In this document: positions 1 to 10,787 of the stretch, piece after piece
How positions within the stretch are numbered: the stretch's first letter is position 1
How the letters are laid out: each line of letters begins with the position of its first letter
Origin: Streptococcus parasanguinis
GTDB lineage: Bacteria; Bacillota; Bacilli; Lactobacillales; Streptococcaceae
DNA: 64,000 bases
NCBI RefSeq assembly: GCF_032163505.1
Contig: NZ_CP134147.1
Span: 896,501 to 960,500 of the forward strand
Reading direction: 5' to 3'
The notes under the pieces: generated by a model
Databases searched by the model: none
Seen by the model: the letters and a program-made list of their open reading frames with translations, nothing else
Told to the model about the DNA's origin: nothing
Made by a program: the position numbers and the translations under genes

Positions 1-303
1 GATGTGACCTGTTGTAGTTTTTATCAAAATGAAATCTTTGGTCAGACTTGGTATTGTTCCAGTGTAGGAAACACGCTTGTTTTTTTCAATCACTTGAATG
101 CGTGTGCGTAGCTGCCCGGCGTATACTTGACTGAGGAGTAATAATTTCTTCTCTAGTGATAAGTCAGACATGTACGTTACTTTGTTTGTATCATCAGAGA
201 GTGCTGATGCATGTTCAGATAGGAAAAAGCCCATCCATTTTTGCATCTTTGTATCCTGGTACTCTCTTGCTGATTGAAATGGTAAATATGAACGGTCAAT
301 CAT
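1..303 (-). CDS. YolD-like protein (partial, runs off the left edge)
   Basis: The reverse strand from 303 is open for 101 codons with no stop before base 1. The protein starts MIDRSYLPFQSARE and continues with a segment containing LSLEKKLLLLSQVYAGQLRTR, the layout of YolD-like proteins. That family is small and usually encoded beside Y-family DNA polymerases on Gram-positive mobile elements. The ATG lies 13 bases after the stop of the next upstream gene (316-651), so both are probably co-transcribed with the polymerase remnant. The C-terminus is outside the window. Confidence 0.75.
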   Translation of the reverse strand, partial: MIDRSYLPFQSAREYQDTKMQKWMGFFLSEHASALSDDTNKVTYMSDLSLEKKLLLLSQVYAGQLRTRIQVIEKNKRVSYTGTIPSLTKDFILIKTTTGHI

Positions 304-315
304 ATCAAATCCTTT

Positions 316-651
316 CTATGCAGAGGCAAGGGTATTTTTATCAAATTGAATCGTAAAACCTTGAATTCCCCCACCTGTGTAACATTCTTTAAAGCGATTG
401 ATTACCTCAGTATAGATTATCACAGATGAGCTTGTTGGCTTAATGCTAAATGTAAATTCCAATGGTAATCGGTTTTCAGATTTAGCATGTACTAGTCGTA
501 TCGATATTTCAGTTGTTTTGAGTTTTCTCTGACGAAGTTTTGAAGTTGCTGTTTCAACGATTCCATGTAAAAATCTTTCAAGCATTTCAATATCATTACA
601 TCCTTTGCTACGGATTTCTGAAAATTGTACTGTATTTTTTTCTTGTTTCAT
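316..651 (-). CDS. Small protein between the Y-family polymerase remnant and the YolD-like gene
   Basis: A 111-residue ORF whose start overlaps the end of the polymerase fragment by 4 bases, so translation is probably coupled. It has no transmembrane segment. The middle (ETATSKLRQRKLKTTEISIRL) resembles the fold order of a polymerase little-finger domain, but the match is weak and it follows rather than precedes the polymerase C-terminus. I do not recognise a named family. Its position between umuC-like and yolD-like genes suggests a conserved passenger of the same mobile-element DNA-damage cassette. Confidence 0.6.
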   Translation of the reverse strand: MKQEKNTVQFSEIRSKGCNDIEMLERFLHGIVETATSKLRQRKLKTTEISIRLVHAKSENRLPLEFTFSIKPTSSSVIIYTEVINRFKECYTGGGIQGFTIQFDKNTLASA

Positions 652-1078
652 TTTAATCCCTCCAATCCACCCGCGGAATGACCACCGATAAGTTTACTGC
701 GTTCAATATTTCTGGAACCTTCAGTTAGGACGGTTCCTTTTTGTATGGCTAAAAAACCAAACTGTTCTCTGACAACATCAATAGCTGTCTGAAGTCTATT
801 ATCTTTTTCAATTTGTTCTACATCATCAAAGAGTGATAGTAGAGTATAGCTTTCATCTACGAAGCCACTATAAGATACACCAATTTGTCTCACTGCACCA
901 GAGGTGTATTTTTTCGGAATAATACAAGTACATGACTCACCATTGTTTTGGGGAGATTTGCGGGTTCAATTTTATTCTGAGCATTTATAGATTTTTTCAT
1001 CTCAGTCCTAGAATAGCCAATATGAATAGAAACGACAGTAGTCAATACTAGGGCTACTGTTCCGTTCCACAGTATCAT
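648..1078 (-). pseudogene. Y-family DNA polymerase (UmuC/UvrX type), truncated and frameshifted
   Basis: The last 81 codons (648-893) read RQIGVSYSGFVDES, then SLFDD, EQFGFLAIQKG and end SAGGLEGLK, which is the C-terminus of Gram-positive plasmid and ICE-borne UmuC/UvrX translesion polymerases. The 62-codon reading upstream (890-1078) holds the preceding little-finger strand (VVSIHIGYSRTEMKKS, ending LFRKN). The two join in one frame if a single A is restored in the A run near 912-920 (FRKN-TPLVQ becomes FRKKYTSGAVRQIG). The palm and finger domains are absent upstream of 1078, so the gene cannot encode an active polymerase. Confidence 0.8.
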
Positions 1079-1698
1079 TTAAAAATCATTTTCACACCCT
1101 TTCGTCTATTAGTATAGAAGAAAGCTCTCAGCACACGTGGAGTGTGTTGCTCTGCTCGTAAAAACCTAGAAACCTTTGAACGCAAGGGAGTTTGAAAAGC
1201 CTTGATTGCAAGGCTTTTTGTATTGGCGTGGGGAAGTATCAGAGTGAGAAAATTTTTGGAATGAATAGAAGTGATAGCTAGAAATTATCAGTTTCTATTT
1301 CCATTTACCCTGTGGGTACGTGTTTGTTTCCATTGACAAGGAGTTTATGGGAATAGAAACGTCCCCACCTTACATATCTCCAGAATGGACGATTGAAATT
1401 GAGACAATTTAATAGAGATAAGCTCTTGTTATGTTTCTTTTAAGTCAATAAACTAACAATACTCAAAGTATGCTCAAAAATATGATATAATCTAGAACAT
1501 AAGGCAATACTGTTTTAAAGTATTTTCTCTTAACCATGTCTCGTTAGACAAATCTGATTCGTCTGGTTTTCTAATAGATTTTAATGCTGACTTGGTTTTA
1601 TAGCCATTATGCTCTCCATTATTTTAGTGTAGAACACTTTGGTTATTAGTTTTTTGTTACATTGTAAGCAAATCAATAGAGATAGAAAAAGGGATTAT
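1079..1698. other. 620-base gap between the element remnant and the first sugar regulator
   Basis: No convincing gene. It contains a terminator-like hairpin (1195-1220), an imperfect inverted repeat (1291-1360) and a -10-like TATAAT at 1486-1491 with only a weak -35. A short open stretch ending with TAA near 1411 (peptide ...FMGIETSPPYISPEWTIEIET) lacks a ribosome site and may be a gene fragment. Confidence 0.5.
1195..1220 (+). terminator. Hairpin with U-tract
   Basis: AAAAGCCTTG, loop ATTG, CAAGGCTTTT then T-rich sequence: a ten-base-pair stem typical of intrinsic termination. No intact gene ends just upstream, so it may belong to a lost gene or to the junction of the decayed element. Confidence 0.5.
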
Positions 1699-2421
1699 AT
1701 GTTTAGTTATGAGGTTGTAGCAAGTTTTAACGACTTAGAAAATGCTATTTATACAACTATTTTAGAAAATGAAAATATATCCTCTATGACAATCAAGGAA
1801 TTGGCCCAACTTGCACATGTATCAGTTGGAACCGTACAACGATTTTGCAAGCATCTAGGATTTGATGGATATAGCCATTTTAAGATTGCTTATAAAGAAT
1901 ATTTAAAAAATGAGCAAATTATTTTAAACAATCAAGACAATAATTCTTTGAAGCTATTCATTGATTATACTGAGCAAGATACTTTTTTGCAGCTGATTAT
2001 GGAGGCTGTGGCAATCTTAAAGAACGTTGAACAGATTGTTTTTGTCGGAATTGGTTCCTCTGGAACTTTAGGTCGATATGGAGCGCGCTATTTTTCAAAT
2101 ATTGGCAAATTTAGTATGTGTATTGAAGATCCTTGGCAACCAGTGCTACAAAACAGTATGGAAAAAACTTGTGTCATTGCCTTATCCGAATCTGGTGAGA
2201 CTTCTCAAACATTGAAAATTGTACAAAAATTAAAGGAAAAAGGTTGTCCAGTTATTGCCATCACAAATACATTGGAATCAACATTGTCAAGGCTATCTGA
2301 TTGCTCCATAACCTATCATGTTCCTCAATTATTTTTAAATGGGTTTAATATTACGACGCAGGTACCTGTTATTCTCATTATTGAAATGTTAATGAAACAA
2401 CTATATACTACAAAAGCATAA
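1699..2421 (+). CDS. RpiR-family transcriptional regulator (HTH + SIS), first copy
   Basis: A 240-residue regulator. Residues about 1-75 form an RpiR-type helix-turn-helix (MTIKELAQLAHVSVGTVQRF then CKHLGFDGYSHFK). Residues about 100-230 form a SIS sugar-phosphate-binding domain with FVGIGSSGTLGRYG and ALSESGETSQT. The reading frame is open 20 codons further upstream, but the ATG at 1699 follows AAAAAGGGA with good spacing and begins at the family's normal position. It sits eight bases before a second RpiR gene and upstream of beta-glucoside genes, so it probably senses a phosphosugar and controls that operon. Direction of control is not visible. Confidence 0.9.
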   Translation: MFSYEVVASFNDLENAIYTTILENENISSMTIKELAQLAHVSVGTVQRFCKHLGFDGYSHFKIAYKEYLKNEQIILNNQDNNSLKLFIDYTEQDTFLQLIMEAVAILKNVEQIVFVGIGSSGTLGRYGARYFSNIGKFSMCIEDPWQPVLQNSMEKTCVIALSESGETSQTLKIVQKLKEKGCPVIAITNTLESTLSRLSDCSITYHVPQLFLNGFNITTQVPVILIIEMLMKQLYTTKA

Positions 2422-2429
2422 GGGTGTCT

Positions 2430-4761
<2,332 letters not shown>

Positions 4762-4773
4762 GGAGTAATTAAA

Positions 4774-5076
4774 ATGAATATTGGATTGTTTTGTGCAGCA
4801 GGTATGTCAACAAGTATTTTGGTTGAGCGTATGAAAGAAGCGGCTCAGAAAAAAGGGAAAGATGCAACAATTGCAGCTTATTCCATCAGTGAATTGGAAC
4901 AAAGAGTTGGAGATATTGATGTGGCTCTATTAGGCCCACAGGTTGGTTTCCAACTTGAAAAAGCAAAAGAAATTTGTGCTTCTCACAATGTTCCTGTAGA
5001 AGTGATTGCAATGGCTGATTATGGCACTGTAAACGGTATGGCAGTTCTTAAACAAGCTTACATGATGAAAAAATAA
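4774..5076 (+). CDS. PTS lactose/cellobiose-family IIB component
   Basis: 100 residues, the normal length of a free-standing IIB of the lactose/cellobiose/chitobiose family. The P-loop FCAAGMSTS near the N-terminus supplies the phosphorylated cysteine (Cys7), and LLGPQVGFQ is the conserved middle motif. It passes phosphate from IIA to the incoming sugar. Thirteen bases after the GH1 stop and preceded by AAGGAG, so it is part of the same operon. Confidence 0.93.
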   Translation: MNIGLFCAAGMSTSILVERMKEAAQKKGKDATIAAYSISELEQRVGDIDVALLGPQVGFQLEKAKEICASHNVPVEVIAMADYGTVNGMAVLKQAYMMKK

Positions 5077-5083
5077 GGAGAAG

Positions 5084-6400
5084 ATGATGAAGGATAAACT
5101 AATTAAAAAGTTTGTTGATCGGATGATGGCCTTTGTCAATACCAAAGGTGTAACAGCGATAAAAGATGGTATTGTTTTCTCTATGCCATTGTTGATTGTT
5201 GGCTCCATCTTTCTTATCTTGGCCAATTTTCCAGTTCCAGCTCTAGCAACGATGTTAGAAACTAGTGGTATTACCCCTGTTCTCAATCAAGCAATTGGTG
5301 CGACCTTTAATATCAGTGCGATTGTAACAGTCATTGGGATTGCGTATACCTATGCTAAGCTAGAAAAACAGGAGCCGCTTGGGGCAGGTGTCATTGCCTT
5401 AGCAGTTTTCTTGCTAATCCAGCCCTCCAGTTTGATTTCTAAAAATGGGGATGTAGTTGGTAACATTATTCTGAAGGATTGGACTTCCGGGAAAGGGATG
5501 ATTGGTGCCATTATCGTTGGTTTGATTGTAGGAGCAAGCTATTCTTGGTTTTTGAAGAAAAATATCAAAATCAAAATGCCAGATGGCGTACCAACTGGTG
5601 TAGCCAACGCATTTTCAGCCTTGATTCCTGCTACTGTTATCATCACAGCGGCAACGATCTTTGTCGGACTTGTTGAACAATTGTTTAAGGTCACAACGAT
5701 TGAAGTGATTTATAATCTTATTCAAACACCAATGCAAGGCTTGACTGACTCATTGTTTGGTGCGGTGCTTATGTGTTTCCTTGTACCATTCTTATGGATG
5801 TTTGGGGTGCACGGCTCAACTGTAGTTGGTGGCATCATGAGTGGCTTGCTACAGGCGAATGCTTTGGAAAACCAAGCCATTTTAGATAAGGGCCTTGAAT
5901 TAAATCTAGCCAATGGTGGTCATATTGTGACGATTCAATTTTTTGATCAATTTATCAATGTTACAGGTGCCGGGATTACGATTGGTTTGGTAGTTTACAT
6001 GGTTGCATTTGCAAAATCAAAACAACTAAAAATTCTTGGACGTCTTGAAATGGTTCCAGCCATCTTTAATATCAATGAGCCGGTGCTCTTTGGTTTGCCG
6101 ATTGTAATGAATCCAGTTTTAGCAATTCCCTTTATATTAACGCCTATTTTATCTTGTATCATCCAGTATTCAGCGATTTATTTTGGACTGACACCTATGT
6201 ATGGTGCCGTTCAAGTTCCGTGGACTTGTCCTCCAATTATTTCAGGATTTATCATCGGTGGTTGGAAAACAGCCTTGTTGCAAACACTTATTTTGGTTAT
6301 GTCTTTCTTTGTTTATTATCCGTTTATTAAACAGATGGATAAACAAGCTTTACAAGCTGAAATACAAGAAACAAGCGATTTAGAAGACGAAGATTGGTAA
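5084..6400 (+). CDS. PTS lactose/cellobiose-family IIC permease
   Basis: 438 residues with around ten hydrophobic segments and the cellobiose-type IIC layout (VDRMMAFVNTKGVTAIKDG at the start; FNINEPVLFGLPIVMNP near residues 324-340, where this family has its substrate-site NEP motif). Membrane translocation unit for the beta-glucoside cleaved by the GH1 enzyme. ATG codons at 5084 and 5087 both follow AAGGAGA; either may be used. Seven bases separate it from the IIB gene. Confidence 0.93.
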   Translation: MMKDKLIKKFVDRMMAFVNTKGVTAIKDGIVFSMPLLIVGSIFLILANFPVPALATMLETSGITPVLNQAIGATFNISAIVTVIGIAYTYAKLEKQEPLGAGVIALAVFLLIQPSSLISKNGDVVGNIILKDWTSGKGMIGAIIVGLIVGASYSWFLKKNIKIKMPDGVPTGVANAFSALIPATVIITAATIFVGLVEQLFKVTTIEVIYNLIQTPMQGLTDSLFGAVLMCFLVPFLWMFGVHGSTVVGGIMSGLLQANALENQAILDKGLELNLANGGHIVTIQFFDQFINVTGAGITIGLVVYMVAFAKSKQLKILGRLEMVPAIFNINEPVLFGLPIVMNPVLAIPFILTPILSCIIQYSAIYFGLTPMYGAVQVPWTCPPIISGFIIGGWKTALLQTLILVMSFFVYYPFIKQMDKQALQAEIQETSDLEDEDW

Positions 6401-6413
6401 GAGAGGCATTAAA

Positions 6414-6734
6414 ATGGACGAAAAAGTACTCGAAGTGTGTTTTCAAATTATCACCTATGTAGGAACAGCAAAATCTATGTACATCGATGCTATTCAATTG
6501 GCTAAGCAGGGTGAATTTGAGCAGGCTAAAGATAGAATTAAACAAGGCGAAGAAGCATTTGTACAGGGACACAATGCTCACCACTCACTTTTGACAAAAG
6601 AAATGAATGGGGAATTAAACCAAACAGGTCTAATTCTGATGCACGCTGAGGATCAGTTATTGAGTGCAGAAGGTTTTCGAACGATTGCTGAGGAATTTAT
6701 AGCAGTCTATAAACGCTTTGAGGAAGGTAAATAG
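6414..6734 (+). CDS. PTS lactose/cellobiose-family IIA component
   Basis: 106 residues, an all-helical IIA of the lactose/cellobiose family. The HNAHHSLLTKE segment carries the phosphorylated histidine, and ILMHAEDQLLSAE is the conserved C-terminal helix that binds the trimer metal. The order GH1-IIB-IIC-IIA is a complete sugar-specific PTS; the general proteins HPr and EI must be encoded elsewhere. Confidence 0.92.
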   Translation: MDEKVLEVCFQIITYVGTAKSMYIDAIQLAKQGEFEQAKDRIKQGEEAFVQGHNAHHSLLTKEMNGELNQTGLILMHAEDQLLSAEGFRTIAEEFIAVYKRFEEGK

Positions 6735-6762
6735 AGCAAGTTATGAAAGTAAAAATTAAGCA

Positions 6763-7060
6763 ATGTTAATTACCTTTTCAGACAGTCTTGGAAAAAATCT
6801 GAAAGACTTGAAGCAGGTCTTAGAAGGCCCTTTGAAAGATGTGGTCGGTGGTGTCCACATTCTTCCCTTCTTTCCATCGTCAGGCGACCGCGGGTTTGCA
6901 CCCGTGGACTATACCAAGGTTGATGAGGGTTTTGGAGATTGGAGCGATATTGAGGCACTCAGTCAAGACTACTATCTCATGTTTGATTTCATGATTAACC
7001 ATATCTCAGCCAAGTCGCCTTATTTCCTTGATTTCCTAGAAAAGAAAGATGATCCGCCCA
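6763..7060 (+). pseudogene. Sucrose phosphorylase-like gene (GH13), 5' fragment only
   Basis: The first 97 or so codons read as the N-terminus of a sucrose or sucrose-6-phosphate phosphorylase ([57 protein letters not shown]). Around 7055 the similarity ends; the frame runs on to 7149 with unrelated residues. The family is normally near 480 residues and its catalytic region is missing, so this is a deletion remnant at the end of the beta-glucoside operon. Its remote end may be at 7264-7347, but I cannot match that piece to the family. Confidence 0.8.
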
Positions 7061-7263
7061 TGCGACAAGGTGAAACCGAAGGTCGAGAAGGTATCATGGG
7101 GTATAGGTCTCATAGAATGAGGAGGGAAACAGACGAAACGATACGGTAACAGAGAACTGCATAGTGTGGTGATGCCTTTTACCGACTGATATAGGATTGT
7201 AGAGATGGTAAACTGGATAGGATTTTGGTCAAGTTGAGTAGTTATTTTGACAGGAATATCATG

Positions 7264-7347
7264 TGCCAATTTCTCGACAACATCACAATCTCAGGAAGTG
7301 GGCAGATTCCTGTAACTTTCCTTGAAGGAAGAGAAGTTGACTTGTAG
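7264..7347 (+). pseudogene. C-terminal gene remnant, unidentified
   Basis: An open stretch without start codon or ribosome site ends at a TAG at 7345 (ends ISGSGQIPVTFLEGREVDL) and is followed at once by an intrinsic terminator. This is what the tail of a deleted gene would look like. The family is not recognised. Confidence 0.35.
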
Positions 7348-7348
7348 G

Positions 7349-7377
7349 AAACTGCAATCGAAAGGTTGCAGTTTTTT
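7349..7377 (+). terminator. Intrinsic terminator
   Basis: AACTGCAA, loop, TTGCAGTT followed by a T run. It closes the sugar operon and its remnants. Confidence 0.75.
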
Positions 7378-7448
7378 GTGTTGTTTCGTGGTATAATATG
7401 CTAAAACGATAAACGGTAAGATTGGTTACTAGCTGTAGGAGTTATATT

Positions 7449-8522
7449 ATGGGTAAGTGGACTTGTCAATGCGGATATCCAATGAATGACCATGCTGCTC
7501 CAGACCCGAATGCTTTTTCGGTATTCTCGGATGAGTTATGGGAAGAGATAACGGATACCGCAGATGAAAATAATAAGATTGATTATTATGATATTACTGA
7601 TGCTTCGTACTATGCTTGGCAATGTCCAAATTGTCATAGCTTGATGGTATTCGGTGAGGATGAGAATCCAAATCGTTATACTTTCTATAAGTGGATAGAT
7701 TTAGATAGTAAAGAGAAGGAGCTATCTGATCAAGAAACTGATTCAAATTCATCAGATATAGTTTACAGAGTTGCATCAGTCACTTTTTCAGAGTTTGGTG
7801 AGGAATACATCTATATTTGTGAGGATGAATCAATCAGGGAAGACCATTTTGTGGTTGTACCTGTTGGAATCAACGACGTTGAAAAGATTGCTCATGTTGT
7901 GAAGATATATCAGGCTTCGCAAAAAGACATCTCATATCCAATTGACAAGTTAAAGCGTGTGATTAAGCGTTACTCTGATTTTGATAAAGGGAAAGCAAGA
8001 GAGATTGCAGCTGAATTATTAAGGTCAGGTCGATGTTTGCAAATAAATGATTTTTCTAAATCAGTAGCAACAGACGAATATTTTGATATTTTGCACAATA
8101 AACTTGGATACTGGTGGTTGGAACTGAATGGCGTTCCCATTCCAATGAAGGTTATCCTATTGAATACCAATTATGAAAAGTATCACGTTGACTGCGCTAT
8201 ACATATCAAACCTTACAATATGCACTATAGTACTTTCCAATCGTTAAAGTTATGTACCGACTTTGAGATTGACGCTTCCCGCTGGGTTGATGTCATTTCT
8301 TATGAATATGTTTGGGGAAATTACTGGGAACTTGATGGTATCCAGTTTGGGATAACCTGTCAGGAATCATCAGAGGAGGATGAAGTGACACTTGGCAAAT
8401 ACAGTCGTGTCCCATATTATAAGGACTGGCATCCAGATTGGAGCTATAGCTACGGTTTTAATGTACCTTGGAAACCACATGAATCTGATGAAGACTTATC
8501 GGTAGGTTTTTACATTTCTTAA
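7449..8522 (+). CDS. Unrecognised cytosolic protein with an N-terminal zinc-ribbon-like pair
   Basis: 357 residues, no signal peptide or membrane segment. Cys6-x-Cys8 and Cys59-x2-Cys62 (CPNCHS) could bind a zinc ion. The rest is acidic and rich in Trp and Tyr, with a C-terminal part of many aromatic residues. I do not know the family. The ATG at 7449 follows AGGAG at 7437-7441; the nine codons upstream are not needed. It stands alone after a terminator, with its own -10-like TATAAT near 7392. Large acidic orphan proteins of this kind in streptococci are often toxin-immunity proteins, but nothing here proves it. Confidence 0.7.
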   Translation: MGKWTCQCGYPMNDHAAPDPNAFSVFSDELWEEITDTADENNKIDYYDITDASYYAWQCPNCHSLMVFGEDENPNRYTFYKWIDLDSKEKELSDQETDSNSSDIVYRVASVTFSEFGEEYIYICEDESIREDHFVVVPVGINDVEKIAHVVKIYQASQKDISYPIDKLKRVIKRYSDFDKGKAREIAAELLRSGRCLQINDFSKSVATDEYFDILHNKLGYWWLELNGVPIPMKVILLNTNYEKYHVDCAIHIKPYNMHYSTFQSLKLCTDFEIDASRWVDVISYEYVWGNYWELDGIQFGITCQESSEEDEVTLGKYSRVPYYKDWHPDWSYSYGFNVPWKPHESDEDLSVGFYIS

Positions 8523-8687
8523 AGTGATAAATTCGTTCAATCATATAATAACAAAGCCATACTAGTCACTTTTCGTTCGATAATATAGATGTTTGCTAGC
8601 ATCACATGTTGAGGCAGTATCACTGCTTGTTCAAAATGATTTAATATGGATGTATCTAGTGAAAATCCCACAGTAAGGAGTTTAAAC

Positions 8688-9464
8688 ATGAAATTCCATG
8701 AATTTGGTGATAAGAATTTGCCTCCTATCTTGCTGATACATGGCGGTGGCAGTTCTTGGTGGAATTATCTTCGCCAAGCACGGATCTTATCAGAAGAATA
8801 CCGTGTTATTTTACCTACTTTGAATGGCCACGGCGAAGAATATCAACTTGATTATGTTTCTACGGAAGATTCTGCTTTGGAGATCCTAGACTATATCAAA
8901 GAACACTGTGGCGGGAAGTTGTTTGCGATTGGTGGTGTTTCGCTTGGAGGTCAAATTGCTATGGAGCTTTTGTCCTTAGACAGCGAAATTGCTGAGAAGG
9001 CCATCATAGACGGAAGCCTCTGTATTCCTCAACCAAGGTTAGCTAAAATCAGCATCTTTCTAGTATCACTATTTGGTAAACTGATGTTCAGTAAATTCTC
9101 TTGCAAACTCCAGTTAAGCATGATGAACAAACTCTATCCTAACCTGGCTTATCCAGAGGAGATAAAAGCATATTATTTGGAGGATCTGCCAAGGACGTCT
9201 ATCAAAACATTGGTGACCATTTACAAAACCTATATGGGGCGTTACAAGTTGAAGGACACAATTTCTACTAGTAAGGCCCAGGTACTGTATATCTACGGTG
9301 AAAAAGAATTGAACTGTGTGAAAGCATCGGCGAAATTATTTCAGCAGCTCCATCCCAATACGATCCTGTATGAAGCTAAAGGCTATAACCACGGCTATTT
9401 ATCAGCTTATATACCTCAAGAGTGGATTAAGTTGGTTGTTCCATTTTTGGAGAATAACAATTGA
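8688..9464 (+). CDS. Alpha/beta hydrolase
   Basis: 258 residues with the oxyanion motif LIHGGGSSWW, nucleophile elbow GGVSLGGQ (Ser85) and a late His in GYNHGYLS; together with an Asp/Glu in the IYGEKE region these form the catalytic triad. Soluble. Substrate unknown; the cap region is short. The ATG at 8688 follows AAGGAG; the 14 codons upstream in frame are not part of it. It is followed by a DUF4336 gene 33 bases later and may be co-transcribed with it. Confidence 0.85.
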   Translation: MKFHEFGDKNLPPILLIHGGGSSWWNYLRQARILSEEYRVILPTLNGHGEEYQLDYVSTEDSALEILDYIKEHCGGKLFAIGGVSLGGQIAMELLSLDSEIAEKAIIDGSLCIPQPRLAKISIFLVSLFGKLMFSKFSCKLQLSMMNKLYPNLAYPEEIKAYYLEDLPRTSIKTLVTIYKTYMGRYKLKDTISTSKAQVLYIYGEKELNCVKASAKLFQQLHPNTILYEAKGYNHGYLSAYIPQEWIKLVVPFLENNN

Positions 9465-9496
9465 TTATACTTTATTAATTTAGAAAGCAGAGTTCC

Positions 9497-10234
9497 ATGG
9501 AAGTCAAAAAATATAGTCCCCTCAATTCCTTAAAAAAGATAGCAGATAATCTATGGGTTGTGGATGGGGAAGAAGTACTGATGGATTTCAAATTCTTCAA
9601 AGTGCCTTTTTCAACTAGAATGACAGTTATCCGTTTACAGAATGGTGGTCTTTGGGTGCATTCACCGACTAAGCCTAATGACAATTTACTTTTTGAAATC
9701 AAGCAATTAGGTGAGGTGAAACACCTTATTGCACCCAATGTCTTACATTATAGTTATATAGGTGAATGGCATCAACTATTTCCTGAAGCAAAAGTTTGGC
9801 TAGCTAGTGGTGTTCAAAAGCGTGCCAGAAAATCGGGAATGAGTTTAGATTATGGTCAGGAATTAAGCAAGGCCAATTGGAACGAAGAAATTTGTTTTAC
9901 AACATTTGAGGGAAGTTTTTACGTGAAAGAGGTTGTTTTTTTCCATACTGAAAGTTCAACTCTAATTTTAACGGATCTTATTGAAAACATAGAAACAGAA
10001 AATTTATCGATTTTTGAAAAGCTACTGTTAAAAATAGGTGATAATCACTATCCAAATGGTAAAACACCAAGAGATTTAAGAATGACTTTTTTATTTGGTA
10101 AAAAACAAGCATTGAAGAGTTATCATAGAATAAAGAAATGGGAACCTAAGAATATTATTATTTCTCATGGACCGTGTATAGTTGGACAAGCAAAAGAAAT
10201 GCTAAACCAAGCGTTCTCTTGGCTAGAGAAATAG
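9497..10234 (+). CDS. DUF4336-family protein (metallo-beta-lactamase-like fold)
   Basis: 245 residues. The pattern ADNLWVVDGEEVLM, MTVIRLQNGGLWVHSP, HLIAPNVLHYSYIGEW and a late ISHGPCIVG is that of DUF4336 proteins, which resemble metallo-beta-lactamase folds but have an incomplete metal-ligand set. No biochemical role is established that I know of. Soluble. Spacing suggests transcription with the preceding hydrolase. Confidence 0.75.
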   Translation: MEVKKYSPLNSLKKIADNLWVVDGEEVLMDFKFFKVPFSTRMTVIRLQNGGLWVHSPTKPNDNLLFEIKQLGEVKHLIAPNVLHYSYIGEWHQLFPEAKVWLASGVQKRARKSGMSLDYGQELSKANWNEEICFTTFEGSFYVKEVVFFHTESSTLILTDLIENIETENLSIFEKLLLKIGDNHYPNGKTPRDLRMTFLFGKKQALKSYHRIKKWEPKNIIISHGPCIVGQAKEMLNQAFSWLEK

Positions 10235-10427
10235 TAATTTACTATAAAGAAATTAATAAAATATATCTAATATAATTGACTACAATTACTTGGAGTTGTC
10301 AAATTAAGATGTGGAATCTACTTAAATTGTTGATTCTAGGAGGTATCAGATGACACGAGAGAAAGAATATAGATTAGCTATCGGTATCTCTTAATTAGAT
10401 TTAGTGAAAGAAGAATCCATTTTTTAC
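10235..10427 (+). other. Gap with a 14-codon ORF behind a strong ribosome site
   Basis: AGGAGGT at 10339-10344 is ideally placed before an ATG at 10350 that opens MTREKEYRLAIGIS and stops at 10394. It may be a leader peptide or the 5' stump of a lost gene (inference). Immediately after it, from about 10403, begins the sequence shared with 14934 onward, the left boundary of the duplicated relBE module. Confidence 0.35.
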
Positions 10428-10480
10428 TTGATTCCCCTCTCTATCTTATGGTAGTATGTATATACAAATTGTATGTACAA
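10428..10480 (+). promoter_or_regulatory. relBE promoter and operator, copy 1
   Basis: TTGATT (10428-10433), an 18-base spacer and TAGTAT (10452-10457) preceded by TG. Two adjacent palindromes cover the -10 and start region: TGTATATACA (10457-10466, perfect) and TTGTATGTACAA (10469-10480). This placement fits autorepression by the RelB-type antitoxin, alone or with toxin. Confidence 0.7.
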
Positions 10481-10493
10481 AGGAGAGGTAGAA

Positions 10494-10787
10494 ATGGCAA
10501 ACACGAAAGCAGTGAATTTTCGAGCAGATGCGATGTTTTACCAAAAAACAAAAGAGGTGCTTGCGGATAAAAAAATTTCTGTGTCAGATGTCCTAAATGC
10601 AGCACTTCGAAAAATTGCTAATGGGACTGTGGATCCAGAAGAATTTGTTTCGAGTGATTTGCAGGACAAACAGTATCAGGTAGCCTTTGAAGATTTGAAG
10701 AAGGAGATTTTAGTGGGGCATCAGGAAATCGCTCAAGGAAAAGTTACTTCTGTAGCCGATGTGAGAAAGGAATTTGGTCTTGACTAA
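10494..10787 (+). CDS. relB: RelB/DinJ-family antitoxin, copy 1
   Basis: 97 residues. The N-terminus (NFRADAMFYQKTKEVLAD, ISVSDVLNAALRK) is the ribbon-helix-helix DNA-binding domain of RelB/DinJ antitoxins; the C-terminal part should wrap the toxin. It neutralises the RelE/ParE-like toxin encoded in overlap downstream and represses its own promoter. The ATG at 10494 follows AGGAGAGG. It differs from copy 2 (15026-15319) at five residues: M14I, K26E, E49R, D58N and K59T by alignment. Confidence 0.9.
   Translation: MANTKAVNFRADAMFYQKTKEVLADKKISVSDVLNAALRKIANGTVDPEEFVSSDLQDKQYQVAFEDLKKEILVGHQEIAQGKVTSVADVRKEFGLD

Noticed and set aside
156-356. Plus-strand 66-residue ORF
   Set aside because: It lies antisense to the YolD-like gene, which has the recognisable protein and runs through the same bases.
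7036-7269. Minus-strand 77-residue ORF across the gtfA-like junction
   Set aside because: No ribosome site, no recognisable protein, and it spans a deletion junction; considered chance or degenerate DNA.
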